Below are positions 1 through 8,445 of a DNA stretch of 64,000 nt, piece by piece. How positions within the stretch are numbered: position 1 is the first letter of the stretch; the number at the start of each line of letters is the position of its first letter. The position numbers and the translations under genes are program-made. This DNA comes from Streptomyces pseudogriseolus (GTDB lineage Bacteria; Actinomycetota; Actinomycetes; Streptomycetales; Streptomycetaceae). A model generated the notes under the pieces. It was not told where the DNA came from, made no database searches, and worked only from the letters and a program-made list of their open reading frames with translations. The stretch covers positions 1 to 64,000 of the forward strand of contig MUNG01000095.1 of assembly GCA_002154585.1 (NCBI GenBank). The letters run 5' to 3'.

Positions 1-1
1 C

Positions 2-46
2 CCGGCCCCCAAGGGCGCGCCGGGTTCCCCCGCCGCCAAGGAGTGA
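2..46 (+). CDS. C-terminal tail of an unidentified protein (truncated at window edge)
   Basis: An open frame enters from the left edge and ends at TGA 44-46, encoding a Pro/Ala/Gly/Lys tail that finishes PAAKE. It lies tail-to-tail with the following minus-strand gene, 3 bases away. Low-complexity tails like this are common at Streptomyces protein ends. Fifteen codons do not allow a family assignment, and the frame could be fortuitous. Confidence 0.35.
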   Translation, partial: PAPKGAPGSPAAKE

Positions 47-49
47 GGC

Positions 50-1030
50 TCAGGCGCCGGCGGTGACGCTCTCGCCGAGCACGAAACCGGGGTCGACCTG
101 CGCCGCCAGGTCGGCCCCGGTGCGCTCGTTCCCCCACGACTGGGCGTTCTTGAGGTGGAACTGCACCATCTGGCGCGTGTACCGCTCCCAGTCCCGCCGC
201 TCGTACGTCGCGTCGGCGGCCTCGCGCAGCGTGCGCAGGGCGAGCCGGTTGGAGTCCTCCAGGGCGGCGAACCGGGGCGGGCGGCCCTTCTCCATGGCCC
301 GCACCCAGTCCGAGTGGCCCACGGTCACCAGCAGGTCGTCCCCCGCCTCCGCGCGGAGGAAGTCGAGGTCGTCCGGGCCCTGCACCTTGTTGCCGACGAC
401 CTTCAGCGCCACGCCGAAGTCGCGGGCGTACTCCTTGTACTGGCGGTAGACGGAGACGCCCTTCCGGGTCGGTTCGGCGACGAGGAACGTCATGTCGAAG
501 CGGGTGAACATGCCGGAGGCGAACGAGTCCGAACCGGCCGTCATGTCGACCACGACGTACTCGCCGGGCCCGTCCACCAGGTGATTCAGGCAGAGCTCCA
601 CCGCCCCGGTCTTGGAGTGGTAGCAGGCGACCCCCAGGTCGGCGTCGGTGAAGGGGCCGGTGACCATCAGGCGGACCGCGCCGCCGTCCAGCTCGACGGG
701 ACGCGCGCAGGCGTCGTAGACGGGGTTGTCCTCCTGGACCCGCAGCAGCCGGGAGCCCTCGCCGGGCGGGGTCGTCTTGATCATCGTGTCCGCGGACGCG
801 ATGCGCGGGTTGGCGCCGCGCAGGTGGTCCTTGATCAGCCGGAGGTGCTCGCCCATCGCGGGGAGGGCGGCGGCCTCGGTCTCGTCCAGGCCCAGCGCGG
901 CCCCGAGGTGCTGGTTGATGTCGGCGTCCACGGCGACGACCGGCGCGCCCTCGGCCGCGAGGTGACGGATGAACAGGGAGGACAGGGTCGTCTTTCCGCT
1001 CCCGCCCTTCCCAACGAAAGCAATTTTCAT
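50..1030 (-). CDS. CooC/ParA-type P-loop ATPase
   Basis: This is a 326 aa soluble protein of the SIMIBI class (ParA/MinD/CooC). The deviant Walker A motif GKGGSGKTT occupies residues 7-15, and VAVDADINQHLG supplies the switch/A' aspartates. A later VVVDMTAG stretch is the Walker B-like strand. The closest described group is the CooC-like ATPases, which couple ATP-dependent dimerisation to metal-centre maturation or partitioning; no metal-enzyme gene is visible nearby, so the client is unknown. I chose ATG 1030 because MKIAFVGKGG is the natural start of the fold. TTG 1039 and GTG 1036 lie just upstream in frame. No clear Shine-Dalgarno sequence is seen, so a leaderless transcript is possible. 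Confidence 0.8.
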   Translation of the reverse strand: MKIAFVGKGGSGKTTLSSLFIRHLAAEGAPVVAVDADINQHLGAALGLDETEAAALPAMGEHLRLIKDHLRGANPRIASADTMIKTTPPGEGSRLLRVQEDNPVYDACARPVELDGGAVRLMVTGPFTDADLGVACYHSKTGAVELCLNHLVDGPGEYVVVDMTAGSDSFASGMFTRFDMTFLVAEPTRKGVSVYRQYKEYARDFGVALKVVGNKVQGPDDLDFLRAEAGDDLLVTVGHSDWVRAMEKGRPPRFAALEDSNRLALRTLREAADATYERRDWERYTRQMVQFHLKNAQSWGNERTGADLAAQVDPGFVLGESVTAGA

Positions 1031-1131
1031 GTTCACCAAGCGTAGTAGGTTAGTGGCTGTACGTCACAGGCGGGCGTGAAGAAGACCACTCCATCGTGGG
1101 GCGGGCCTCCGGGGTGCGTAGGGTCGTACTC

Positions 1132-1956
1132 ATGAGTACGACGGGCGCGACCGCCGATCCCCTCGCGGCCCTGGGCAACCTGCCCGGAGTGGCCGACTCC
1201 GTGGAGTCCGTGCGCAAGGCCGTGGACCGGGTCTACGGGCACCGGGTCATGCGGCGGCGCAGCAACGAGATCACCTCCGAGGCGGCCCTGCGCGGCGCCC
1301 GGGGTTCGGCGGCGCTGTCCGGCGCGGACTGGGCCCTGGAGGAGGTGCGGCGGCGCAGCGACTTCAGCGGCGACGACGAGGCGCGCACCCTGGGCGCGGC
1401 GCTGCGGCTGACGGCCGAGGCGGGCCAGCTGCTGTCGATCTGGCGGCAGTCGCCGCTGCGGGTGCTGGCGCGGCTGCACCTGGTCGCCGCGGCCGACAAG
1501 GCCGAGCACGTGGGCCGGCCCCGGCAGGCGGACGAGCCGGTCGACGAGCCCCTGATCGACCTGCCCCTGCCGGGCGCCGCCGAGATGCACGGCCGGCTGG
1601 AAGGGCTGGCCGAGATCGTCATCGCGGGCGGTTCGGCGCCGGCGCTGGTGACGGCCGCCGTGGTGCACGGCGAGCTGCTCGCGCTGCGTCCCTTCACGTC
1701 CCACAACGGTCTGGTCGCGCGCACGGCCGAGCGGATCGTCCTGGTCGGCAGCGGCCTCGACCCGAAGTCGGTGTGCCCGGCCGAGGTCGGCCACGCCGAG
1801 CTGGGGCAGGACGCCTACCTCGAGGCGCTGAGGGGGTACCTGTCCGGCACGCCGGAGGGGATGGCGGCCTGGATCGCCCACTGCGGGCGCGCGGTCGGGC
1901 TGGGCGCGCGCGAGTCCATGGCGGTGTGCGAGGCGTTGCAGCGCGGAGCCGCCTGA
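1132..1956 (+). CDS. Fic-fold protein with degenerate catalytic motif
   Basis: A 274 aa, mostly helical, Ala/Leu/Arg-rich protein. Near its middle, after the helix VVHGELLALRPF, is the string RPFTSHNGLVAR. It aligns with the Fic/Doc signature HPFxxGNGRxxR, but the catalytic His is Arg, the first Gly is His and the first Arg is Leu, while the NG core and last Arg remain. Genuine Fic enzymes transfer AMP or other phosphate-containing groups to hydroxyl side chains. The lost His argues against that chemistry here and suggests a binding or regulatory role. No antitoxin-like gene adjoins it. It is divergent from the CooC-like gene. The start ATG 1132 has only a weak upstream GGG-rich sequence. Confidence 0.6.
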   Translation: MSTTGATADPLAALGNLPGVADSVESVRKAVDRVYGHRVMRRRSNEITSEAALRGARGSAALSGADWALEEVRRRSDFSGDDEARTLGAALRLTAEAGQLLSIWRQSPLRVLARLHLVAAADKAEHVGRPRQADEPVDEPLIDLPLPGAAEMHGRLEGLAEIVIAGGSAPALVTAAVVHGELLALRPFTSHNGLVARTAERIVLVGSGLDPKSVCPAEVGHAELGQDAYLEALRGYLSGTPEGMAAWIAHCGRAVGLGARESMAVCEALQRGAA

Positions 1957-2366
1957 GCGGCCGGACGGTCACGCGGGCCGGGGCGGAGGGGCCCCGCGCG
2001 AGAAATGCGGCGGTACGAATACTCGTACCGCCGCTGGCACGTCCACCGCGTTACCAAGCGTCCTCGATATGTGCCCATCAGGCCGGGGAACTTTGCCCGG
2101 CCTGGTGCGGCTGGCCCGTAATCGACGGGTCGACGTCGCGTGGGTGCGCGGTTTCCATGCGCGGTCCGTGGGGCCTCAAGCGTTCTGGAGGTCGTCCTCT
2201 CGGACGTCCTTGGTCTCGCGGGCCGACAACTCCTTTGTACTCCGGCTTGCCGGAGAGGGGAAGTCCCGGCCGCGTTCCTTTACTTTCCCGTTCAAACGAG
2301 TAGTAAACGGACGCCGAAATGGCGAACGCGTCCCGGGGCGGGACGCGCGGTGAGGAAAAAGTACGT
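1957..2366. other. Convergent intergenic region with a strong hairpin
   Basis: No gene is supported in these 410 bases between two converging genes. The main structure is a perfect 12-bp stem with a 4-nt loop at 2007-2034 (arms GCGGCGGTACGA and TCGTACCGCCGC), placed to terminate the upstream plus-strand gene. A weaker 7-bp hairpin lies at 2240-2255. The right half is visibly less GC-rich than the flanks. Confidence 0.6.
2007..2034. terminator. Hairpin terminator, 12-bp perfect stem
   Basis: Arms 2007-2018 and 2023-2034 pair completely around the loop ATAC, 50 bases after the Fic-like gene stop. There is no T-run, which is usual for Streptomyces stem-only terminators. The hairpin could act on both converging transcripts. 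Confidence 0.6.
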
Positions 2367-3200
2367 TCAGGCAACCGTCGAGCGGCGCCGGCTCGCGTAC
2401 CAGACAAGGCCCGCGGTGGCCGCCGCCGCGCCTATCGCGGCCGCCGCGACAAGGGCGGGACGCGGCGGAACGGAGAACGCCGGGAAACGCTGCTTCAGCC
2501 GTACCGGACGGTGGAAATCGAGGATCGGCCACTCGCGTGTCAGCGCTTCCCGGCGCAGCGCGCGGTCCGGGTTCACGGCGTGCGGACGGCCGACGGCCTC
2601 CAGCATCGGGATGTCGGTCACCGAGTCGCTGTAGGCGTAGCAGCGGGCCAGGTCGTAGCCCTCGGAGGCGGCCAGCTCCCGGACCGCCTCGGCCTTGGTC
2701 GGGCCGTACGCGTAGTACTCCACCTCGCCGGTGAAGCAGCCGTCGTCGCCCACCACCATGCGGGTGGCCACGACCCGGTCGGCGCCCAGCAGCTCGCCGA
2801 TCGGCTCGACCACCTCGGCGCCCGAGGTGGACACGATCACCACGTCGCGGCCGGCGGCGTGGTGCTCCTCGATGAGCGTGGCCGCCTCGTCGTAGATGAT
2901 CGGGTCGATCAGGTCGTGCAGGGTCTCCGCGACGATCTCCTTGACCTGCTGGACGTTCCACCCGCGGCACAGCGCGGACAGGTACTTCCGCATCCGTTCC
3001 ATCTGGTCGTGATCCGCGCCGCCGGCGAGGAACACGAACTGGGAGTACGCGGTCCGCAGGACGGCCCTGCGGTTGATCAGGCCGCCTTGGTAGAAGGACT
3101 TGCTGAAGGTGAGTGTGCTCGACTTCGCAATGACCGTCTTGTCCAGGTCGAAGAAGGCGGCTGTGCGGGGCAACAAGTGGTTTTCCACGTTCCTGAGCAT
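2367..3200 (-). CDS. HAD-superfamily subclass IB phosphatase with C-terminal anchor
   Basis: The 277 aa product belongs to the HAD-IB (SerB-like) family. Motif I is FFDLDKTV at residues 16-23, with a nucleophile Asp and a Lys-Thr ending instead of the usual GT. Motif II is VIVSTSG, and motif III/IV is YAYSDSVTDIPML. The cap between motifs I and II is helical. A C-terminal hydrophobic Ala-rich segment (about 248-268) followed by Arg residues looks like a membrane anchor. Substrate is unknown; family members hydrolyse phosphoserine, lysophosphatidate or similar phosphomonoesters. From memory, Streptomyces relatives have been linked to morphological differentiation. ATG 3200 has no obvious ribosome binding site, and GTG five codons in is an alternative start. 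Confidence 0.8.
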   Translation of the reverse strand: MLRNVENHLLPRTAAFFDLDKTVIAKSSTLTFSKSFYQGGLINRRAVLRTAYSQFVFLAGGADHDQMERMRKYLSALCRGWNVQQVKEIVAETLHDLIDPIIYDEAATLIEEHHAAGRDVVIVSTSGAEVVEPIGELLGADRVVATRMVVGDDGCFTGEVEYYAYGPTKAEAVRELAASEGYDLARCYAYSDSVTDIPMLEAVGRPHAVNPDRALRREALTREWPILDFHRPVRLKQRFPAFSVPPRPALVAAAAIGAAAATAGLVWYASRRRSTVA

Positions 3201-3776
3201 AGGCGCAGCCCATTCGGCGTAAGGTGTGGCGCGTGGGTTTGCCTGAGAGGGCCCTCGGGTACACCATGGAAGTCACGGATCGTTCGCGACCGTGCTAACC
3301 CGGTCCGACTCCTCCCCCCCCGAGTCGGCCGTGGGGACGACCCCCGCTCTCCCCCCCGGCGGGGGTCGTCGCATGTCCGGACGCGTTTTCCGCCGTCGGC
3401 TCCCCTTCTTTCCGCCCCGCTGGCTCGCGCCGGGAATTGATTGTCATGTGCGTGATTGGTGACGCAGAGTAGCGGTCGGACTGCTCTGCGGTTGTCGCAC
3501 AGAAGCCGTGACGGTCTCACCGGTATGGGTGACCGCGATATTCACAGGCACCGCCCCGTCCACAGTTTTCCGTCAAGATCCCCACGATTTCCGGGACCGC
3601 TGCACTGTCATTCCCACGCATCCCGCTCGGAGCGAGTTCCCACCCGCTTCCGATGCGCCGGGAAGCGTACGGCCGGTTTTCGCCGGCCGGTCCGCGGGAG
3701 GCCGCAGCGCGGTCCTCCCCCACCTGGAATCGGCGGGGCCCTGAGGCCTCGCGAGGTAGGGAGCACTGGGGACGAC
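3201..3776. promoter_or_regulatory. Divergent intergenic region with two tandem hairpins
   Basis: A 576-base gap separates the divergent HAD and ssd genes, with no gene supported. Two adjacent inverted repeats stand out: CCGACTC/GAGTCGG (arms 3305-3311 and 3322-3328) and GACGACCCCCGC/GCGGGGGTCGTC (arms 3336-3347 and 3359-3370), each enclosing a C-rich loop. They terminate neither flanking gene, since both are transcribed away from them. An sRNA or leader hairpin is possible. The ssd promoter must lie in the AT-richer stretch around 3430-3720. Confidence 0.5.
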
Positions 3777-4877
3777 ATGACCGGAACCGTCACACACGAC
3801 CCGCCGCCCGGAGGCCACCGGCCGGGCGCACCGCTGATCGTCACCGAGGACACGGCACTCCTCGACGACCTGCTGCGCCTGTGCGCGGCCGCCGGCGCCA
3901 CCCCGGAGGTCCACCACGCACTGCCCGGGCCGCGCGGAAGCTGGGAGGCCGCGCCGCTGGTCCTGGTCGGCGACGACGCCGCCCGGCGGGCCCGCGGCGC
4001 GCCCCGCAGACAGGGGGTGGTGCTCGTCGGCCGCGACCAGGACGACCCCGGCGTCTGGCGGCGGGCCGTCGAGATCGGCGCCGACCACGTGCTGATGCTG
4101 CCCGACGGCGAGCAGTGGCTCGTCGACCGCATCGCCGACGTGGCCGAAGGCGTCGGACGGCCCGCCCTGACCGTCGGCGTCATCGGCGGACGCGGCGGCG
4201 CGGGGGCGTCCACCCTCGCCTGCGCGCTCGCCGTCACCTCCGCCCGCGAAGGGCGGCGCACGCTGCTGGTGGACGCCGACCCGCTGGGCGGCGGACTGGA
4301 CGTGGCGCTCGGCGGCGAGACGGCCGAAGGGCTGCGCTGGCCCGCCTTCGCCTCCTCGCACGGCCGGGTCGGCGGCGGGGCGCTCGAGGAGTCCCTGCCC
4401 GAACTGCACGCGTTGCGGGTGCTGAGCTGGGACCGGGGCGACTGTCTCTCGGTGCCGCCCCGGGCCGTGCGCGCGGTCCTCGCCGCCGCCCGGCGCGGCG
4501 GCGGAGCCGTCGTGGTCGACCTGCCGCGACGCGTCGACGAAGGCGTCGCCGAGGTCCTCGCCCAGCTCGACCTGGCGCTGCTCGTGGTCCCCGCGGAGCT
4601 GCGCGCCGTCGCGGCGGCCGGCCGCGTCGCCTCCGCCGTGGGCATGGTCCTGCGCGACCTGCGCGTCGCCGTCCGCGGGCCGTACGCACCCGGCCTGGAC
4701 GACCGCGAGGTGGCCCGGCTGCTCGGCTTCCCCCTCGTCGGGGACGTGCCCGTCGATCCCGCCCTCCAGCGCCCGTACGGCACGGGCCGGGCGCCCGGGG
4801 TGACCGGCCGGGGCCCGCTGGCCCGCTTCTGCCGGGAGTTCTGGGAGCGTGCGCTGACGGAGGCGAGGGCGGCATGA
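3777..4877 (+). CDS. ssd: Septum-site-determining-like protein (TadZ/CpaE family)
   Basis: A 366 aa protein with an N-terminal receiver-like segment (about 20-125) and a ParA/MinD-type domain from about residue 132. The P-loop region reads GGRGGAGAST: the signature lysines of the MinD motif (KGGxGKT) are Arg and Ala, so nucleotide hydrolysis is doubtful. VDADPLGGGLDVALGG and VVVDLP correspond to the switch regions. In Tad systems TadZ/CpaE places the secretion ATPase at the pole. In actinobacteria this protein is called Ssd and has been linked to septum placement (family knowledge). ATG 3777 follows GGGAG. It overlaps cpaF by ATGA, heading a translationally coupled operon of at least seven genes. 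Confidence 0.85.
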   Translation: MTGTVTHDPPPGGHRPGAPLIVTEDTALLDDLLRLCAAAGATPEVHHALPGPRGSWEAAPLVLVGDDAARRARGAPRRQGVVLVGRDQDDPGVWRRAVEIGADHVLMLPDGEQWLVDRIADVAEGVGRPALTVGVIGGRGGAGASTLACALAVTSAREGRRTLLVDADPLGGGLDVALGGETAEGLRWPAFASSHGRVGGGALEESLPELHALRVLSWDRGDCLSVPPRAVRAVLAAARRGGGAVVVDLPRRVDEGVAEVLAQLDLALLVVPAELRAVAAAGRVASAVGMVLRDLRVAVRGPYAPGLDDREVARLLGFPLVGDVPVDPALQRPYGTGRAPGVTGRGPLARFCREFWERALTEARAA

Positions 4878-6091
4878 GCGGCATGGAGACGACCGGGGCG
4901 GGGATGCCGCCCGGCCTGCTCGACGGGGTGCGGCGACGGCTGGCCGAGAGCGGGGCCGAGCCGACGCCCGCGCGGGTGGCGCAGGCACTGCGCGAACAGG
5001 GGCGGGTGCTCGGTGACGCGGAGGTGCTCGGCGCGGCCGAGCAGTTGCGGTCGGAGCTGGTCGGCAGCGGGCCGCTGGAGCGGCTGCTGTCCGACCCGAC
5101 CGTGACCGACGTGCTGGTGTCGGCGCCGGACCGGGTCTGGGTGGACCGCGGCGGTGGCCTGACGCTCACCTCGGTGTCCTTCCCGGACGAGCCGTCCGTG
5201 CGGCGCCTGGCGCAGCGGCTCGCCGCGGTGGCCGGGCGGCGCCTGGACGACGCGCGGCCCTGGGCCGACGCCCGGCTTCCCGACGGCACCCGGCTGCACG
5301 CGGTGCTGCCGCCGGTCGCGGTCGGCGGCACCTGCCTGTCCCTGCGGGTGGTGCGGCCGCGCGCCTTCACCCTCGACGAACTGGTGGCGGCCGGGACGGT
5401 TCCGCCGGGCGGCGACCGGGTGCTGCGCGCCCTGATGGACGCGCGGCTGTCCTTCCTGGTCAGCGGCGGCACCGGGACGGGCAAGACGACCCTGCTCAGC
5501 GCCCTGCTGGGGCTGGTCGGGCCGGACGAGCGGATCGTGCTGGCGGAGGACTCGGCCGAACTGCGGCCCGACCACCCCCATGTCGTGCGCCTGGAAACCC
5601 GGCCCGCCAACCAGGAGGGAGCGGGACTGGTGACCCTGGAGGACCTGGTCCGCCAGGCCCTGCGGATGAGGCCGGACCGGTTGGTCGTGGGCGAGGTGCG
5701 CGGCCCCGAGGTGGTGCATCTGCTCGCCGCCCTCAACACGGGCCACGAGGGCGGCTCGGGGACGGTGCACGCCAACGCGGCGAGTGACGTGCCCGCCCGT
5801 CTGGAGGCGCTCGGCACGGCGGCGGGGCTGGACCGGTTCGCCCTCCACAGTCAGCTCGCGGCTGCCTTGTCGGTGGTGCTGCACCTGGTGCGGGACCGGA
5901 GCGGCAGACGGCGGATCGCCGAGGTGCACGTGCTGGAGCGGGACGCCTCCGGGCTGGTGCGGACGGCACCGGCGCTGCGATGGGGACCGGAGACCTTCGT
6001 CGCCGAACCGGGCTGGCCGCGCCTGCGGCACCTGCTGCGCGCCGCGCACGCGGAGGAGACCCGGGCAGGCCGAGAGGCGGTCGGCGCATGA
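4874..6091 (+). CDS. cpaF: Tad/type II-IV secretion system ATPase CpaF (TadA)
   Basis: The 405 aa hexameric secretion ATPase powers assembly of the Flp-type filament. Walker A GGTGTGKTT lies at about residues 198-206. The Asp box region is LAEDSAELR, Walker B is LVVGEVRG and the His box is GTVHAN at about 296. The length is typical for actinobacterial TadA and lacks the extra N-terminal domains of GspE proteins. The start ATG overlaps the ssd stop (ATGA). Its end overlaps tadB in the same way, so the three are co-translated. It would act on the cytoplasmic face with TadB and TadC. Confidence 0.9.
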   Translation: MSGMETTGAGMPPGLLDGVRRRLAESGAEPTPARVAQALREQGRVLGDAEVLGAAEQLRSELVGSGPLERLLSDPTVTDVLVSAPDRVWVDRGGGLTLTSVSFPDEPSVRRLAQRLAAVAGRRLDDARPWADARLPDGTRLHAVLPPVAVGGTCLSLRVVRPRAFTLDELVAAGTVPPGGDRVLRALMDARLSFLVSGGTGTGKTTLLSALLGLVGPDERIVLAEDSAELRPDHPHVVRLETRPANQEGAGLVTLEDLVRQALRMRPDRLVVGEVRGPEVVHLLAALNTGHEGGSGTVHANAASDVPARLEALGTAAGLDRFALHSQLAAALSVVLHLVRDRSGRRRIAEVHVLERDASGLVRTAPALRWGPETFVAEPGWPRLRHLLRAAHAEETRAGREAVGA

Positions 6092-6957
6092 GCGGGACGA
6101 CCGGGACGTCGATGGGCGCGGCGGCGGCGTGCCTGGGGACCGCGGCCTGGCTGCTGGGCGGTGGCGGACACACGGAGGCCAGGCGGGTGCGGGCGCTCAC
6201 CGGTGACGACCCGGGTCCGGCGGGATGGTCAGGAGCCCTGGCACGGGCCGGCGAACGGCTGCGGCGGCGACCGCGCGTCGAGTGGGCGTCCTTGGCCGTC
6301 GGCGCGGTGCTGGCGGTGCTCGGGGCGTCGCTGCTGCCGGTCGTCGCGGGGGCGGCCGGGGTGCCGCTGCTGCGGAGGGTTCGGCGGGCCGCGGCCGCGC
6401 GCAAGGAGCGGGACGGCCGCGCGGACGCGGTGATCGCGCTGTGCGGGGCGCTCGCGGGGGAGCTGCGGGCAGGACGGCAGCCGGGCGAGGCGCTGTGGCC
6501 GGCCGCCCGGGACTCCGGAGGGCTCGGCGACACGCAGGCGGCCGTGCTGGCGGCGGCGCGGTTCGGCGGGGATGTGCCGGACGCGCTCACGGCGGCGGCC
6601 CGGCAGCCCGGCGCCGAGGGACTGCGCGGTCTGGCCGCGTGCTGGCGCGTGGCGGTGGACCAGGGCGCGGGTCTCGCGGACGGGCTCGACCGGCTGGAAG
6701 CGGCACTGCGCGCCGAGCGGGACCAGCGTGCCGACCTGCGCGCCCAGTTGTCCGGCGCGCGGACCACGGCCGTGATGCTCGCGGGGCTCCCGGTGGTGGG
6801 GCTGGCGCTGGGCGCGGCCCTGGGCGCCGACCCGCTGCACGTCCTGCTGCACACGCCGCAGGGGGCGGTCTGTCTGGCGGCCGGCGGGGTGCTGGAGGGG
6901 CTGGGCCTGTGGTGGGCGCTGCGGATCATGCGCGGTGCCGAGGAGGCGGCGGCATGA
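6088..6957 (+). CDS. tadB: Tad inner-membrane platform protein TadB
   Basis: A 289 aa membrane protein with a type II secretion F-domain layout. An N-terminal pair of hydrophobic segments (about 8-24 and 70-92) is followed by a cytoplasmic helical domain with ALAGELRAGRQPGEAL, and two hydrophobic segments at the C-terminus (about 228-245 and 255-275). With TadC it forms the platform contacting CpaF. Coupled at both ends through ATGA overlaps. Very high GC in wobble positions, like its neighbours. Confidence 0.8.
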   Translation: MSGTTGTSMGAAAACLGTAAWLLGGGGHTEARRVRALTGDDPGPAGWSGALARAGERLRRRPRVEWASLAVGAVLAVLGASLLPVVAGAAGVPLLRRVRRAAAARKERDGRADAVIALCGALAGELRAGRQPGEALWPAARDSGGLGDTQAAVLAAARFGGDVPDALTAAARQPGAEGLRGLAACWRVAVDQGAGLADGLDRLEAALRAERDQRADLRAQLSGARTTAVMLAGLPVVGLALGAALGADPLHVLLHTPQGAVCLAAGGVLEGLGLWWALRIMRGAEEAAA

Positions 6958-7739
6958 GCGGCGACGTCGTCCACAGGCTGGGGACGGTCGTGGGGATCGC
7001 GGCCGTGCTCGTCGGCGCGTGGGCCTGGTGGCAGCGCCTGCGGTGCGGGCGGAGGACACGGCGGCGGCTCGACGCGCTCTCCGCCCGGGAGCGGAGCGGG
7101 CCGGGCGCTCATGTCGCACTGCTCAGGGCCGCGCGCGGCCGGCTGCCGTACGTGGCGGTCGTGGGCGCCGGGTGGGTCACGGTGGGCGGGCTCGGCGGCG
7201 TGGGGCTCGGGCTGGTCCTGGCGGCGGGACTGTGGCGGTGGCACCGGCGCGGTACGCGGGTGGACGCCCAGACTCGGGCGCCGGACACCGCACAGGCGGC
7301 ACGCCGGCTCCCACTCGCCGCCGACTTGCTGTCCGCGTGCATCGCGGCGGGCGCCGGACCGGTACCGGCCGCGCAGGCCGTCGGGGAGACCCTGGGCGGC
7401 CCGGTCGGGGACGCCTTGGCGCGGGGCGCCGCGGAGGTGCGACTCGGCGGTGAGCCGGGGGAGGCCTGGGGCCGGCTGGCCGCCCTGCCCGGAGCGGTTC
7501 CGCTGGCCCGGCTGCTGGAGCGGGCCGATGTGTCCGGCCTCCCACTGGCCGCCCCGGTGGGCCGGCTCGCCGCCGAGGCGCGGGCCGAGTGGTCCCGCGC
7601 GGCGACCGCTCGGGCCCGGCGGGCGGCGGTCCTGATCAGCGCACCGGTGGGGCTGTGCTTCCTGCCCGCCTTCATCGCCGTCGGCGTCCTGCCCGTGGTG
7701 ATCGGCCTCGCGGGCGGGGTGCTGGGGGGAGGTGGGTGA
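6954..7739 (+). CDS. tadC: Tad inner-membrane platform protein TadC
   Basis: A 261 aa second platform protein of the type II secretion F-domain family. It has a first transmembrane helix at about residues 7-25, two more around 65-95, a cytoplasmic domain containing LPLAADLLSACIAAGAGPVPA, and a C-terminal hydrophobic hairpin (about 225-258) ending in Gly repeats. ATG 6954 overlaps the tadB stop. About 70 untranslated bases separate it from the pilin-like gene. Confidence 0.8.
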   Translation: MSGDVVHRLGTVVGIAAVLVGAWAWWQRLRCGRRTRRRLDALSARERSGPGAHVALLRAARGRLPYVAVVGAGWVTVGGLGGVGLGLVLAAGLWRWHRRGTRVDAQTRAPDTAQAARRLPLAADLLSACIAAGAGPVPAAQAVGETLGGPVGDALARGAAEVRLGGEPGEAWGRLAALPGAVPLARLLERADVSGLPLAAPVGRLAAEARAEWSRAATARARRAAVLISAPVGLCFLPAFIAVGVLPVVIGLAGGVLGGGG

Positions 7740-7808
7740 GAAGGGACGGCGGACGGCGAAGGACGACAGCGGACGACGACAACAGGCATGTCACACGAGG
7801 AGGTTCGG

Positions 7809-8018
7809 ATGTATCAGGTGGTGCGGGCGCGGCTGCGTGCCCTGACGGCGAGAGTGCGCGGGGCGCGGAGGGACGCCGGGATGGTGACCTCGGAGTACGC
7901 GATGGGCATCGTGGCGGCGGTGGCGTTCGCCGTGGTGCTCTACCGGGTGGTCAACAGCGGCCCGGTCAGCACGGCCCTGCGGAACATCGTGCAGCAGGCC
8001 CTCGATGGCCGGATGTGA
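7809..8018 (+). CDS. DUF4244 Flp-pilin-like peptide
   Basis: A 69 aa peptide with a basic N-terminus, then DAGMVTSEYAMGIVAAVAFAV followed by a hydrophobic helix. The pattern of a small residue before TSEYA resembles class III (Flp) prepilins, in which cleavage precedes a hydrophobic helix bearing Glu at position 5. It is probably the major structural subunit of the filament or pseudopilus. I prefer ATG 7809 over ATG 7788 because GGAGG sits at 7799-7803 with ideal spacing. No prepilin peptidase gene is present in the locus, so processing would rely on an enzyme encoded elsewhere. Confidence 0.8.
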   Translation: MYQVVRARLRALTARVRGARRDAGMVTSEYAMGIVAAVAFAVVLYRVVNSGPVSTALRNIVQQALDGRM

Positions 8019-8445
8019 CAGGTGGCGCGGCAGATGGCGTGGCGGATGGCACGACCGGCGGGGCCGCGGACGGCGCGACGGGCGGCGCGACCGCGGGTTC
8101 GTGACGGCGGAGTCGGCGATGGTGCTGCCCGTGCTGGTGCTGGTCATGGCGGCGCTGGTGTGGGGGCTGATGGCGGTGGCCGCGCAGATCAAGTGTGTGG
8201 ACGCCGCCCGGGCAGGGGCTCGGGCGGCGGCACGGCAGGATCCGCCGGACGCGGTGGTCGAGGTGACCCGGGAGGCCGCGCCGGCCGGTGCGCGGATCAC
8301 GGTCCGCCGGGACGCCGGGCAGGTCCGGGTGACCGTCGTGGCGAGGGTGCCGATGCTGAGGGCGCTGCCCTTCGAGCTGAGGGAGGAGGCCGTCGCGGCG
8401 GCCGAGGAGGCGGTGGTCGCCGTGGGCGTGGGGAGGGGGACGTGA
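8005..8445 (+). CDS. tadE: TadE-family minor pseudopilin
   Basis: The 146 aa product starts inside the preceding gene's end (14-bp overlap). It has a long basic Arg/Gly-rich N-terminus and then RGFVTAESAMVLPVLVLVMAALVWGL, the TadE signature: a Glu at position 5 relative to a predicted cleavage point, then a hydrophobic helix. The C-terminal half is a small alpha-beta domain. It is expected to be an extracytoplasmic minor pilin anchored through its single helix. The stop overlaps the next gene's GTG (GTGA). Confidence 0.8.
   Translation: MAGCDRWRGRWRGGWHDRRGRGRRDGRRDRGFVTAESAMVLPVLVLVMAALVWGLMAVAAQIKCVDAARAGARAAARQDPPDAVVEVTREAAPAGARITVRRDAGQVRVTVVARVPMLRALPFELREEAVAAAEEAVVAVGVGRGT

Noticed and set aside
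155..1045. Long open frames opposite the CooC-like ATPase and similar long shadows elsewhere
   Set aside because: They arise from high GC at third positions, contain no motifs and lie opposite clearly coding genes.
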